The notes under the pieces are model-generated. The model saw nothing but the letters and a program-made list of their open reading frames with translations, was not told the origin of the DNA and ran no database searches. Positions 36,601-48,800 of a stretch of DNA of 64,000 nucleotides are shown one piece after another. This DNA comes from Atopsyche davidsoni (Eukaryota; Arthropoda; Insecta; Trichoptera; Hydrobiosidae). Both the position numbers and the translations under genes were made by a program. The stretch lies in assembly GCA_022113835.1 (NCBI GenBank), contig JAILWY010000026.1:8831001-8895000 (forward strand), given 5' to 3'. Each line of letters begins with the position of its first letter. Within the stretch, counting starts at the first letter, position 1.

Positions 36601-39340
36601 AAATTGTATCAGTAATATAAATGTTTCACTACTGTATTCCCGTTTTCGTTTATCTGTTAACAGAGGAGATTTTAATGGTCATATAACTAACCATAGTTTT
36701 TATTGCAAGTGTACTGTCTTATTCGTTTCTAAAATGTTAATGTTATTCGAAATACTTTTTTGTTTTCAATAATTCAATTGTGCAATACTAACAATGGTGT
36801 TGATTTATTTATGTCTGATTTTAGTTTTGACAAATGTTTTTTTTTTGTAATTTATGGAGCGGTTTCCTTAGAGTTCGAAGTAAAAATGTACCACTAACAT
36901 TTAAAATAAAATCACACACTCGAGCACGAGTGGAAGCGTGATTGATCTTCCTGCATCCCGGGGTAAGCATTTGGACAAATGATTACTCCCGTTAACAGCG
37001 GCTCGCTTGAGCTCGGCCCAAATTAATGTTCGTGCGTCCAGGTGCGATAATGAATCGGGGGTGAGGTAAATGCCAATTGGCCGAATGGATTTTCAATTCT
37101 GATGGATGATTTTCAAACCACCGGCAGCTCAGGAAAGATGATAATGGTGCACTCAGTTCTGCAACCCATCAGGTGCAATTAATGCGTCACTCAAGATAAT
37201 GGAAAATAAAAACTTGGTTACTTATTTATATCGTTGCATTGAGTTTGTCTTAAGTGGGAAATGAGATATCGCGAATGAATTTAATTATAAAATCACGCTT
37301 AAAAAAAGTTGACTGATGGTTATAATTATTTCAAAATAAATTTATTTATACTGATAAAATTTTCTACGCTGCAAACATAAAGGTTGGGTGTTGAATTTAC
37401 GTATTATAAATAATAAAAGTTTTCACTTGGATAGTGAAAGTTCGCTCGCCTTTTTAGGTCTCGTATAATGTTTTCATTGAACCAACATCTGATTCATGCT
37501 TCCAACAGATTTTAAATACTATATAAAATTTGATATTACTATAAAACAACTTTAGCTTAATTATCTACCGTTTTGAAAAGTAAAATTATTTTCGTTTTTT
37601 ACACGAAAAATTACATCATGACATACAGTAGAAAACTATGAATCCGTTTAATAATGTTTTTTTATGCGATCTGCTATATTTACGTATTACGTTATATAAA
37701 GGTATGTTTGCAGGTTTTGGCAGCCATTGTTTGATTTTGATTCTTGAGCTACTTCAAATTTTCGCGCTCGTCTTGTCAGGAAGGCGATTGAAATCATCAA
37801 CAAAATCAAGGAAAACACTCATGAATGAAAATCTACTTTATATCTAGTTGAATCCGTAAACTCTTGGTCGCAAGCCCACAATCTCCGTCCTTGTCCTTGC
37901 ACTGGTTTAATTGAGCCCACGTTTGTTTCAGTTTTGTTGAAGACGATTTACAGTGACACGGCATGCATCGGTGTACACTGTTAAAAATATGACGGGTGTG
38001 TATGCAGCTTTTAATAGACGCTTTATTTAAACTCTTAAAGGTGTGATAATTTCAAACAAAACCTGGTAGATCAGCATCGTGGTGCAACTAAATTTAAATT
38101 CAATGCGTTTTTTTTTAAATTGATTGAACAGGTCTATTATTTTTCTAATAAATATTTGATTTTAAAAAAGGCTATTTTTGTTCATCAACTACTAGGACGG
38201 ATTGCTTTTTGCAGATAATTACTGTAACTACAAAACATGTTTCGTATTGTGGAAATTATTAAAAAATATTTGATATTTCAAATTTATTTGTTATCTTTTT
38301 TACTTCATAGGCGCTTAAAAAAAAGTATCATTATTTTTTTATAAGAGTATTTGATGGTTATTATTGGCGATCGCCATTTATTATTGTATTATTCCTTACT
38401 TAAGTACGATGACTGGATGACGCTATCGACGCTGGTCCGCCCATTGTATGTGATGATGACCAGGATTATGATGATAAAGAGCACGAGCCAACAAAGAGAT
38501 GACGATGGGGATAAGACCGATAGCCCAGTCCAGGGTGCGCCGCCGGTGTGTCGATGGAGTCAAACATCACGCTGACCCCCGAACCTCCTTGAACTCTCAA
38601 ACTCCACACACCTGCCCGCGGGCTCCAAAAAAATCCACGTGATGGTGATGTAGCCTAACGACCTCTCATTTTAAATATGCCAAGAAATCGGTTCCTAATA
38701 ACTTCATACCTGTCTAATCAAAATCAGGTGAACGCCTCATTACGTACAGACAGGTTAGAGCCCTAAAATTACCCGAGGTATTAACAATATGATTGAATAA
38801 TTCAATTTTTTATGAACAAAACCCGTTCCTCGATGTTTAATAGACTCGAAATTAAATTTCGGTCAAATTTGATAAACGCTGCCTGAAATTACCTGTCATA
38901 AATACGCGTTTTGAATTTATATTACGTATCCACCTTGTTATTTTGAATTCTATTTGCATATAAGTATGATATAATTTTTATGGCTTTATAATGGAAGCTT
39001 TTATCTCTCCGCAAAAGGGGTTAGTAAAAATGCTGAAATATACTTCGATCGCTATCTTTCGCTAACAATTTCAGCGAGCAAGAAATCAATAAATAAGTCC
39101 GTAATAAATAAATGACGGTGTCATGTTTATGGGTTCTATAACTCAGCGTAACGAACAAATTGCTATGCACGAATACATTAATATCAATGACCCAACGGCG
39201 TTCATTTATAATAAAATCACCCTCGACGTCCGGCACCCTACAATTTGGTCGCGGCCCACCGAAACTGTTGAGTTTATTGGCGGTATCGTTTACCAAATAC
39301 CGGGATGAAAAGAATAAGCGATTTCTTCGCTTTGATCCGG
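33700..39340. other. Intergenic desert with GC islands
   Basis: No gene found. Islands of complex sequence lie at about 34780-34900, 35580-35720, 36480-36580, 36900-37200, 37860-38000, 38380-38760 and 39120-39340. A TTTG microsatellite lies at about 34640-34665. The rest is AT-rich without recognisable features. Confidence 0.35.
36900..37200. promoter_or_regulatory. Candidate conserved non-coding regulatory element
   Basis: A 300-bp block of balanced composition in AT-rich DNA. Visible motifs include TGATTGAT (36939-36946) and TGATGGATGATT (37100-37111), which are Hox/TALE-like, a CAGGTG E-box (37170-37175) and AATTAATG cores. No open frame of note. The enhancer call is inference from composition and motifs. 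Confidence 0.3.
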
Positions 39341-39379
39341 GAACATGAGTTATGGGCAGAGGCGAGTAAATGGACGAGC

Positions 39380-39560
39380 GGGGAGCGGGCGGGGCGTCGG
39401 GGGAGGCTCCGAGCGCTTCGATGAAGCAGGGGGCGGGGCGGCCGCGCCCCCCGGCCTCCCCGCACCCCCCGGGCCCCCTGCACCCCCCGCCCACCCCGCA
39501 CCCCCCGGGCCCTCCACCCCCCGGGGCCCCCCGCCCCCCCCTGGCCCGGCGCGGCGCCCA
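39380..39560. repeat. C-rich low-complexity block
   Basis: CACCCCCCGGGCCC-type units make this one of the most GC-rich stretches in the window, with strong C/G strand asymmetry after 39440. Long frames on both strands are Pro/Gly/Ala-rich artefacts of the composition. Confidence 0.75.
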
Positions 39561-39659
39561 CTTTGACAGGCCGGGGCAAACTTTTGGAATGGTTTTGTTA
39601 TTCGTGCAACTCTACGCATATCGATATGGAATGTGATCTTCTTTGGGATGATGGTGGTG

Positions 39660-42600
39660 AATATTTAAAAAAATAATTTAACGTTGCAAGAGTTCATACT
39701 GGTATACAATTTACTTATTAGCTCATGTTGAATATAATATACTTTTCAAAGAAGTGCGGTGCTGGATATTTTTGAATTTAACAGTATGAAAACAGTATTC
39801 ATCTCACAATGAACATAAGACGTACACTCTAATAAGGTCATGCATCACAATTCAATATTTGAGCCTATTGAGTTTTTTAAAAGTTTTTATATTAAATTAC
39901 TTTTTTTTATTAAATATTTTTTTGCATATCATAATGTCACGCTTATTGAATTTGTAAAATTATTTTTCAAAGATATTTCAGTAAAACTGAGAATGTGGAA
40001 TCTCCTTTTAAGTTTACTTGTAGATTGTTATTTCAAGTATTCGGTTTTTATGAGTTTTTTAAGTGCTTTGTTAATTGCTTATTCAAAATTTTAACTACCT
40101 GAATTTAAGAATATTATTACACGATAACTTTTTTACTAAATCGTTTTATATCCTGCAAAGTTGCTAACATTTTACGAAATGACATCTAATAAAATATCCA
40201 TGCGATTTTAATGAGTAAAAAAGCGCTTTATCGCTAACTTAGTTTTTATTGTGAGCAAGACGGGGCATCATAAATTACTGCACGAATAATACCAAATAAA
40301 AAACTTATGTATTTAGTAAATGCATTGCAAAAATGAGAAGGCATTTTGTTGTAAAGGATAATTCTCGACTGATGAATTTATAATGAGATAATGACACGTA
40401 ATGACTTTTTTACATTTTTTACGTTAAATATTTAATTTATAAAGATATTCGACATGTAGTTATAAATAATTTAACTAGATTTACAAAGTAATGCTTCCGT
40501 TCTTGGTCTCTACTTTTTTGGATTCACTAAGAATAACACGCAACAATGTAAAATAGGTTATATTCACAGATAATTTTTTTTAATATCAAAATAATGACTA
40601 TATTGTAGACAATATTTTTTAATGTTTTTTTTACAGAATAACCATACAATTCAATAAATTTATAGATTTTATTGTAAATATTCTGTTCATGGGTGTAATG
40701 CCGCGTTTCCTGGAACTAAGGCCGTCCTCAGGGATCAATCCCTCAAGATGATTCCAGTACCAGGATCGATATGTTAAAACATTAAAGACGAATTGCGGCA
40801 TAACAGATGTTTATTAAAATTAAATCTAATGAGCAGTTAAAATGAGAAAATCATGAAAATTCTACGATATGTAATATGTTGGTATGCATAAAACACGTTT
40901 GAACACAAATTGTTATTTTAGCTCATATATACACTTAGTATATTATTAAATTAGATTTTTAACAATTATAATACAGCTCGGGAACCAATAGTTGTTCTCC
41001 AACGCACATATGCTCGCACAGCCCCGATGCATGTCGACTCTGTTCCGATATTTTATACAAAAAAAATATTAATCACAGCTCTCGAGCCCAAGTGTTGAGA
41101 GAATACTTAAAAACGGTCCGAGGATCATCCAACATCTTTCAAAAACATGAACCGATTTTTTTAATCATTACACGGCCAGCGGTCACCTGAACGATTATAA
41201 ACACATTCGTTTCAAAGCAATATCATATCGCGTTTGAATATTCGCTGAATGATTACCTCTAGATCTCCCGCAAGATGGTCATCTGGACACGCTCTAAATC
41301 GGTGCGATTTTTCATACGCGTTGCATTTACCGGCTTTGCATAGGCAAATCAGATTGCAATCGTTTACAAAGCGAACGAACGCGGCTTCCTTTAGGCATTA
41401 CACAAAAATGCAGTGATTCATAACGAAGAGATTAAACACATGCATAGAAAAAATGATACGCTTGCGAAATGAGTATAATATGCCACAGGTAACTGTGTCA
41501 AACCGCAAGAGGTACGGGCAAAGCAAGCAAGAGCAAACGACAAGTGGCGTCCAGACGTAGGATTCAAGCCGGCCACACACGCAGCCACACAACATGCAAC
41601 TGATCTGCAATTAACCAATAGCGTTATTTTATGTTGAATATTTTTTTAATGGCTTAAATTAAATGAATAATGAATGCAAGCCAAAACTCGTTTTGGCTTG
41701 CATTCGATGAAAGTTGCATTCCGGGTGTGTAATTTATTATATCAGATGCAAGAATTGTACTGTATCGATGCAATTCAAAGAAAATTTCATTGATGCGACT
41801 CGGTTTAGTAAAAGTTTGCATGTTTCGCAATGTTCGGTCCCACAATATGTAATTGCAGGAATATCCAAGATTGCCCCATTCTGAAGGATCCGGTCGCAGT
41901 CGCAGCACTGTACATATTGACTCTTGACCGCAGGTTTGTCTGACAGACATTTCATGCTGCATGTTCAAACCTTAATACATTGAGGACTTCAGCCCAGTTG
42001 GAGATGAACACGCGTGATTTACGAACATGGTGATTATGGCACGCCATTGGCCATACAAAAATATCTCAACAGCCTTTGTGCGGGTATGAAGCGATATAGC
42101 GCAACTTTATGACACCTTTATCACGTCATAAAATCAACTGCGTGCGACGACTTTATGATGTGTTAAAAATAAATAAACACAACGACGAAAGAAAGAGACA
42201 CTGAATCTTGTTTTAATCTTTTATTTTTTGTGTTGTATTGCATTGTAAAATGCAATTTGTATTTTAAAAAGTGTAACATATCAATATAGTTTTGAATATA
42301 AGAAAATCGATATGGGAATGAACACGGTTTATATTACAACCAATAAATATTTTTAATGCCGATATAAAAATATTTTCTTCTCAATATTGAAATTATTAAA
42401 TAAAGGTACCTATATTATATGGTATGCTTATATGGTTTATGTTATAATCAAATAATAAATGATAAGATGAAAACTTCACTAAACTCAGTTTTGTTTTTTA
42501 CGGGACTATGAATTTTTAACGTTGAATACAATTCATCAGGTTTTCTCAAAGCAATATTTATTTATTTACGTGTCACCATTTTTTACAAATAATAATTATT

Positions 42601-42690
42601 CGATATTTGATAAATTCTTATTTTTCACCTACACAGGTAAATTCTACATTAAATATGTTTTATACTATCGATTAACATATTAAACATTGA
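39660..42690. other. Intergenic desert
   Basis: No gene found. Complex islands lie at about 40690-40800, 40980-41640 and 41690-42110. The last opens with a 34-bp near-perfect palindrome (41672-41705). A - strand frame at 41737-41955 is Cys-rich but has no supporting splice or promoter context. Confidence 0.35.
41672..41705. repeat. 34-bp palindrome (16-bp arms, 2-bp spacer)
   Basis: GAATGCAAGCCAAAAC at 41672-41687 is perfectly inverted at 41690-41705. Such an exact, tight palindrome could extrude as a cruciform or be a dimeric protein-binding site. Confidence 0.85.
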
Positions 42691-42704
42691 GAAAAATCTC
42701 AATT

Positions 42705-42795
42705 TTTTTTATCTCGCCACAGGTGAGATTCAAACCCACGCTTTTACGGCAATAGCGGCTTGAAGCTCTTTACTATCGAGCTACATGAATACGTG
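42705..42795 (-). repeat. tRNA-like sequence (possible tRNA-derived SINE head or tRNA pseudogene)
   Basis: On the - strand a box-A-like TAGCTCGATAG with pairing GCTC/GAGC arms is followed about 50 bases later by GTGGGTTTGAATCTCAC, a T-arm with a good 5-bp stem and a box-B-like loop. The anticodon arm and acceptor stem do not pair properly, so it is not a functional tRNA gene. Confidence 0.45.
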
Positions 42796-42853
42796 TTGTC
42801 AAATAAAAGCAAATACAGTAACATTTAATAACTTTGAAAGCTGATAATATTGA

Positions 42854-42885
42854 TCCAGTCTTATTAATTCGGCTGTATTTCCAAC
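42854..42885 (+). repeat. Dispersed repeat family, copy 1
   Basis: CCAGTCTTATTAATTCGGCT followed by GTATTTCCAAC. Related copies lie at 53457-53539 and 63332-63409 in the same orientation. Confidence 0.6.
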
Positions 42886-42899
42886 GTCGTGCTATATGC

Positions 42900-45800
42900 A
42901 AAAAAATCGCATCCACATTAGTTACTTCCTTCCAATTCTTCTTTTTCTTCTGGTTTTCCCCTGGAGCTACAGCAGGCTTTATTTGTTATTCTAAACATTA
43001 TCATTAACATGTCCGAAATAGAAAACCTTGCGCTTTTTTCCATGGTCCAAAGTTCTCTTTCCTTACGCATTATGAGCGAGGCTCTCTCATTTGAAAAGCG
43101 GTCAACCCATGGTTTTTTTAAGGATTCTACTATAAAGCCACGTTTTAAACGCCTCGACTGTTCAAGCCTCAACTCCAGAAAGAAAAACCGTGACAAGCGA
43201 GTTTTCAATGTTTATAGTTTTTTAAGTTGCTTTTTTTATTTTCAGTCAAACTATTATTTTCTGATTAATATAATCAAGCCCAAGGGCTTCAGCTGCTGAA
43301 GGAAGTCGCTTCTGAATAGGGCTAATAAATCAGAGTTATTTATAGAAATATTAAAATAATAATTCTGACAGGAGCGTTCTTTCGCGTTTTGATTTGAATA
43401 ATTGCTATCCATTTCCGTCATAAGATATTTATCTTTGCTTTAATTAATGAAGTCTGCCGGGTTTCCGCAGAAGCTGTCAGATAATTTCCTTTGTTATTTT
43501 TCTGGTGAGATCATCTGCGTTTCGCCCTGATGCTGCTTCTGCCGCGCCTCGAGCAGGCACTGTCTGGGAAAACTCGTTATTCATGTATTCGATGCCGTTT
43601 AGCTCGGCTTGTTTTTTTCTGTACTTTTAACGATGCATATTGATTAACTAACTATAATAATTCTTGCAGAAATTTTTTTGATTACCATACCGTTTAATAT
43701 TATTTAATAATTTCAAACATGGATTATCAATAATATTTATATTTTCAAATAAATTTTATTAAAATGAATGCGCACAAATAATCAAAGACTGTGTTACTTT
43801 TTATATATATATAGGTAACCTCAATTATGGTAACCTTTTATTTTTACGGATTTACTAATTTTTTTAAATATGTGAAAGCGTAACTTTGATCTAATGAAAG
43901 TTTATTTAGTGAAAACAAACTTAGGCGCAAAATTATATTACGACTATAACACTAATGAAAGTGTGATTAAATTTCTTGAAAATTTTATTTGGCACAAGAA
44001 ATACTTGAATACATAAACTTCCATCACTTTGTTAAACACATGGCATCATTATTGCATTTATAGATTTGGTTTTATGTACATATACATACATTTATTTATC
44101 CTCAAAGATAATCAACACATCATTTTATGCTGCCAATATTTTAAAAATACTTAAATATACAATCACAATTAAAATAACATCAGCTATTAATTATAGATTA
44201 GTTTGATTTTTATGCACAGATTAAATTACAAATATAATCAATTATGAACACTTTGCTAATAATCACTTCGAATATAACAAGTCGTTTTGAACATAACAAG
44301 ATATTCCATTCGGGTTTAGTCTTATAATCGATCGATGGCAATTAATATTAGATCATCGATTAATAAACGGGTAGTGATGTGCGGTTACGGAGACACGGAA
44401 GTACCCCAACAAGCGTCCGATTTGCATTTGCAGTCAAGCCGCGTACATGGAAGCCATATAATTTGCGATGATCTATTCTTGGCCGCCGCTAATCGGACGG
44501 CTCACTCAATGTTTACCTTATTATGCAGCGGAATGAAGTCACTATAGCGATTGAATCACGGCTTTTTATAACGGAAATTAAAGGAGTTGCCGGGCAACCT
44601 TCCAGCACGATATCATCCTCTCTTTGTGCGTCCTTATTGTGAACGTGTTAAATGTGTGATGCACCGGCTGCATTGGTGTTTGTTCGGTTGAATGCAAAAT
44701 CTAAGCTCTAACAAAAAGCTCAATAAACCTCGGAAAAAGTAATGTCGAATTTCAACGCATACGTGTTATGTTCCTAAAATATGGCATCGAACGTTTTTTT
44801 TTCCCAATTTAAATCTAAATGAAATTTTTTAAAGCTATTTTTGTATTAAATTGTTTATTTGGCTGTCTAGCCAAGCATTCTAGAAAAAATATATATCAAT
44901 ATCTTTCTTTCCTCGGCGCGCTGCCCCCCCAATGTAAGCCTTTCGAGGCTTTCATTATTACGGCAAGCAAAATGGCTAAATAATTAGAGAGTGCAAGCAT
45001 AAAGTGGAGAATTTGTATTCAGCATGTACTCAGCTTCGCCAGATAGACTAATTTGTTCAGGGCTTCTAATGATCGATCTAATATACTTATTCAAACTTAT
45101 TTATTTTAATGTTAATACCATATATTATATCTTAAAATATAAATGACATAAGGAGTGGAGACTTTCCATACTGTGTATTTTCTAGAATGTTAAAATTTGA
45201 GTACTATTCATCCATCCGCATTAGTGGCAAATTTGAAACGAAGTAACTGTATTACATTGATTATCTAATATTCTGTGCATATTTGAAGTAATCACACTTT
45301 AGGCCGCTTGAAGCGATATATATACGATATAGTACCCAGTGAAAGAGTAGTTTAGTAACTGACCCGAGACATGGCCTTCCACGACACCGTCACCCAACAT
45401 AGTTTCCCCATTACGCTACCGGGCGTAGTGGATAATATTCAGTATAAGGTAGCCAGCTCCTCGCGGTATTTGAAATTGCCTTCTTCCTAGAAGCGAGCTC
45501 ATCTAGATGCAGCAGTCCTGAGCTATATTGTGCGAGAGGAATAAAGTCGCTAAGATGAGGCGATAGTTGCTGGCCATAGTCTGTTGCGCATTTCGAAGCT
45601 GGGTGATATAAAACACGTTTAAAAAATCTTTAATTTACATTTTTACAATTGGCATTCAAGTCTGTATTTTTGGAAGGTTTGAATAATATCAAAAGCATCT
45701 AATATAATTTGGCAATTCAACGACAAACATGTAGCTGTTTTTTTTCTTCTACAAACAAGCATTGTATTGGAACAATTCACATATATAAATTGTACAAGTC

Positions 45801-48800
45801 TCCAGCTGGACGGCGTTGAGCAGTCGCACGACATTTCACAGGCGTCTTTCTTAGTTGTTTTCGGTGTTATGTTCTGCATTCGTCACTCTGTTCTCCTGCA
45901 ACTACTCATTGTCGCCTGTTGCTATACAACGTTATCAAGATTCATATGCTAAGCCAGTTCTACGTGAACCGTGATTTGTTTACGTCATAGCACCGTTTTA
46001 TTGCGGATTTTATTTTATATTAACGTGTTAAAGTTACCCAGCCATAGAACAATATCTTACTCATAAGCCCTGGTAAAGCAGATGGACTTGCATTGCGGGT
46101 ATAGTGCATTTACAACTCTGAACAACTGAGGTATTAGATTGTGTTTATAGTGTCATATTAACGTGTTAGTCTTAGATTTACGAGGTTAACAAATTGTTCG
46201 TAAAGGTGTATCTCCGATACGTGGAGTGAGCTATGGCTGGCCGGGAGCTGGTCCGCGAGGAACTCCCTCTCAGCATGCGAGCACGGGGAGCATCAGCCCC
46301 AGGTGGGGCTCTGGTGCCGTATCACCATTGTTTATTAAATTTTGAAAGTTGAGTTTGATTAGGTGCGTGAGATTGGATAACCTATATTTATTGTAATCTT
46401 ACGGGGTAAATATACTCATTGAGTACCAGGAACGTATATTTTTTACTCATATAATACACAGATATTAATCTTATAAAAATGAATTGAAAACTTTACGTAC
46501 GTGTATACGCAATATTGTACAGTGCTAGTTTAACGTATTTGAATAAGAACTTTTTTTATTTTAAAAGTAATGCCATAAAATTATCACTGAAATAATAATA
46601 TTTTACTTTTGATTGCAATTGTAACAGTACTTGTAAAGCTCCGTAACTTTGTCTGTAGCTTCGTCCCTGGCATGTGCTTCAAAATTTCTGCAGCAGTAAA
46701 AGGCCGTTAAGCTCCGGCACTCCGCGGGTGCACAATGATAATGATGAGCATCATCATCATGAAAGTGACGATTATTTCTGATGGAATTGCAGCTTTTAAC
46801 GCGCCGAGCGGCGACACAAGCTCATAATGCGAAGCGTTTATGAATTAATCATTTATATCAGAATTCATGAACTTTAGTTTAAAATTTTTACACGTTTCAA
46901 GTTTAGAATATTTTAATATACTATATATTCATTAGATATTTTAAACATTAAATGTAAGTTCCTTATTTTTAAAATCTACTTCCGAATAAGTTTTATTTTA
47001 TTGATTAAATTTAAATATATAAGACGTGTCTTTAGAATTGAAATCACCCTCGTGCAAGTATATCGAGGGCAGATTAATTGTTAGCCTATGTTAACATTAG
47101 AAGCTCTGCGTCGGACTGCGGCTCTCGAGAACGGCGGACCCCTACGTGTACAGGCTTCAGGTATTCATGTCCTGCTGCCAGGAAGTGTTCCAAGATGAGC
47201 AGATAGCCTCCCGCGGGCAGTCATGGTAATCACGCGGCGCATTCCCGCAGATTATAATGCCGGAAAGCACCCACCCCATAGCAGCCTCCATGTTAACATC
47301 AATTAAACTTCGCGGGGAACTTCAGTATTTAACTAAACTTTAAGTCAGCGCTTCTCAAATATGCAGCATCTGGGAGCACTGAATAGATTTTTTCATGGCA
47401 ATAACGGAAATACACCTGGTGAAACAATAACAAAATTTCTTCAAATTGAGTTGATATCAATATCAATTTGCTGACTTTTTCGGACCCAATTTTTTTTTCT
47501 TTATTATCAAATCTAGTTATTGAATAAAAAAAAAAGTACTTAGTCATGTCATAACTTTATTGCTCGCTTTTTAGCAGCAAAAATGTAACGATATAGATGT
47601 TCATATTAGACTAAATTGGATCATTCAGATTTGTGTAGATATCACGGGATTTGAGTAGATACCACTTAAATATATAAATGTATTAAATAAGTTTGAAAGC
47701 CACTGTTCTAAACTAATACTAACTTCAAACAAAGCTGGCAAGGCAACGGCTGAGAAACTTTAACATCCCGGGCTTAAGTCTCGGCGCCGGCAAATTGTTA
47801 TTTTCCGTACCTAAAAAACGCACATTATAAAAAAAAACTTGAAAGAGAGGTCGATCACAAGATTGACACAGTAAAAACCTTTGAGGAAAAGACAATTTTT
47901 GCTTAAACCGCGCTTAGGTAAGCGAGTAATGATTTATCCATTTCTTTTCATATGAATATGCAAATTTAATAGTAATATTATGTTCGAAGTTATCGTGCAA
48001 GGTGCAAGAATGTGCATCAGTTTTTTTTGCTTGGACTTTGTAAATTATCATTCCACGAATCGGCAGTCACGATCTGGCCCGAGAGCGCCCCGTGTGCTCG
48101 GGGTGACAATACTCCGCCGCCAGGAGGTAGCGCCCTTCTTAATGCTTCCATAAGCTTCTTAAGACCTTCGCTAGATACGTTCCATGCTTTTTAAGCTTGC
48201 GTGGCTGTCAAGATTTAATTTAAATATATATTTATGTGAAAGCTCTCCGAATACTCAGACACCGCTGTATTCAAAAGCTCATTTTGGCCCACCATATTTC
48301 TATCATATTCTCACTAGTCTTTTAGAAAAATATAACAAATATATTTTATTGGTTGTGCTTGAAAAAAAACGGTAGATTCCAAAAGTTAATGAAATGATTG
48401 TACACCAGAAGTATCACCAAAAATGTGTTTAGATTTAGAGATAAACATTTAAATGCATTGAACTCATCCAAGGTCTCGCTGATAATGCTTTGGATAATAC
48501 ATCGGAACGTGTCTGGACAATTTTTATGAGTGTGCACACTTGCCGTCACGACACACCACGGCCCACGAATGTTGGGTTCATTGTTGTCAGTTCTTTTTAA
48601 TGTACCGAAGAGTATCGACTTACCTAACTATTGATTTAAATTATGATTTCTCATAATTTAATAGTTAAGACAAACGTAGGTTCATATCTCAAGCAACGAA
48701 AATAGACGGGGCAGTTATTAACAACAAATGTGTGTACACCTTCGAGTACACAGGTTGATATTTAAATTATACCCTTATGTGAAAAAAACACACGCCCACC

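Noticed and set aside
39021..39636. Long - strand frame (157 codons) and several others
   Set aside because: Open on both strands in the C-rich block. The non-repetitive part shows no domain and no splice support.
42918..43299. Overlapping 96-codon frames on both strands
   Set aside because: Each is open in part because of the other. Neither shows a domain or reverse-transcriptase motif despite the adjacent repeat.
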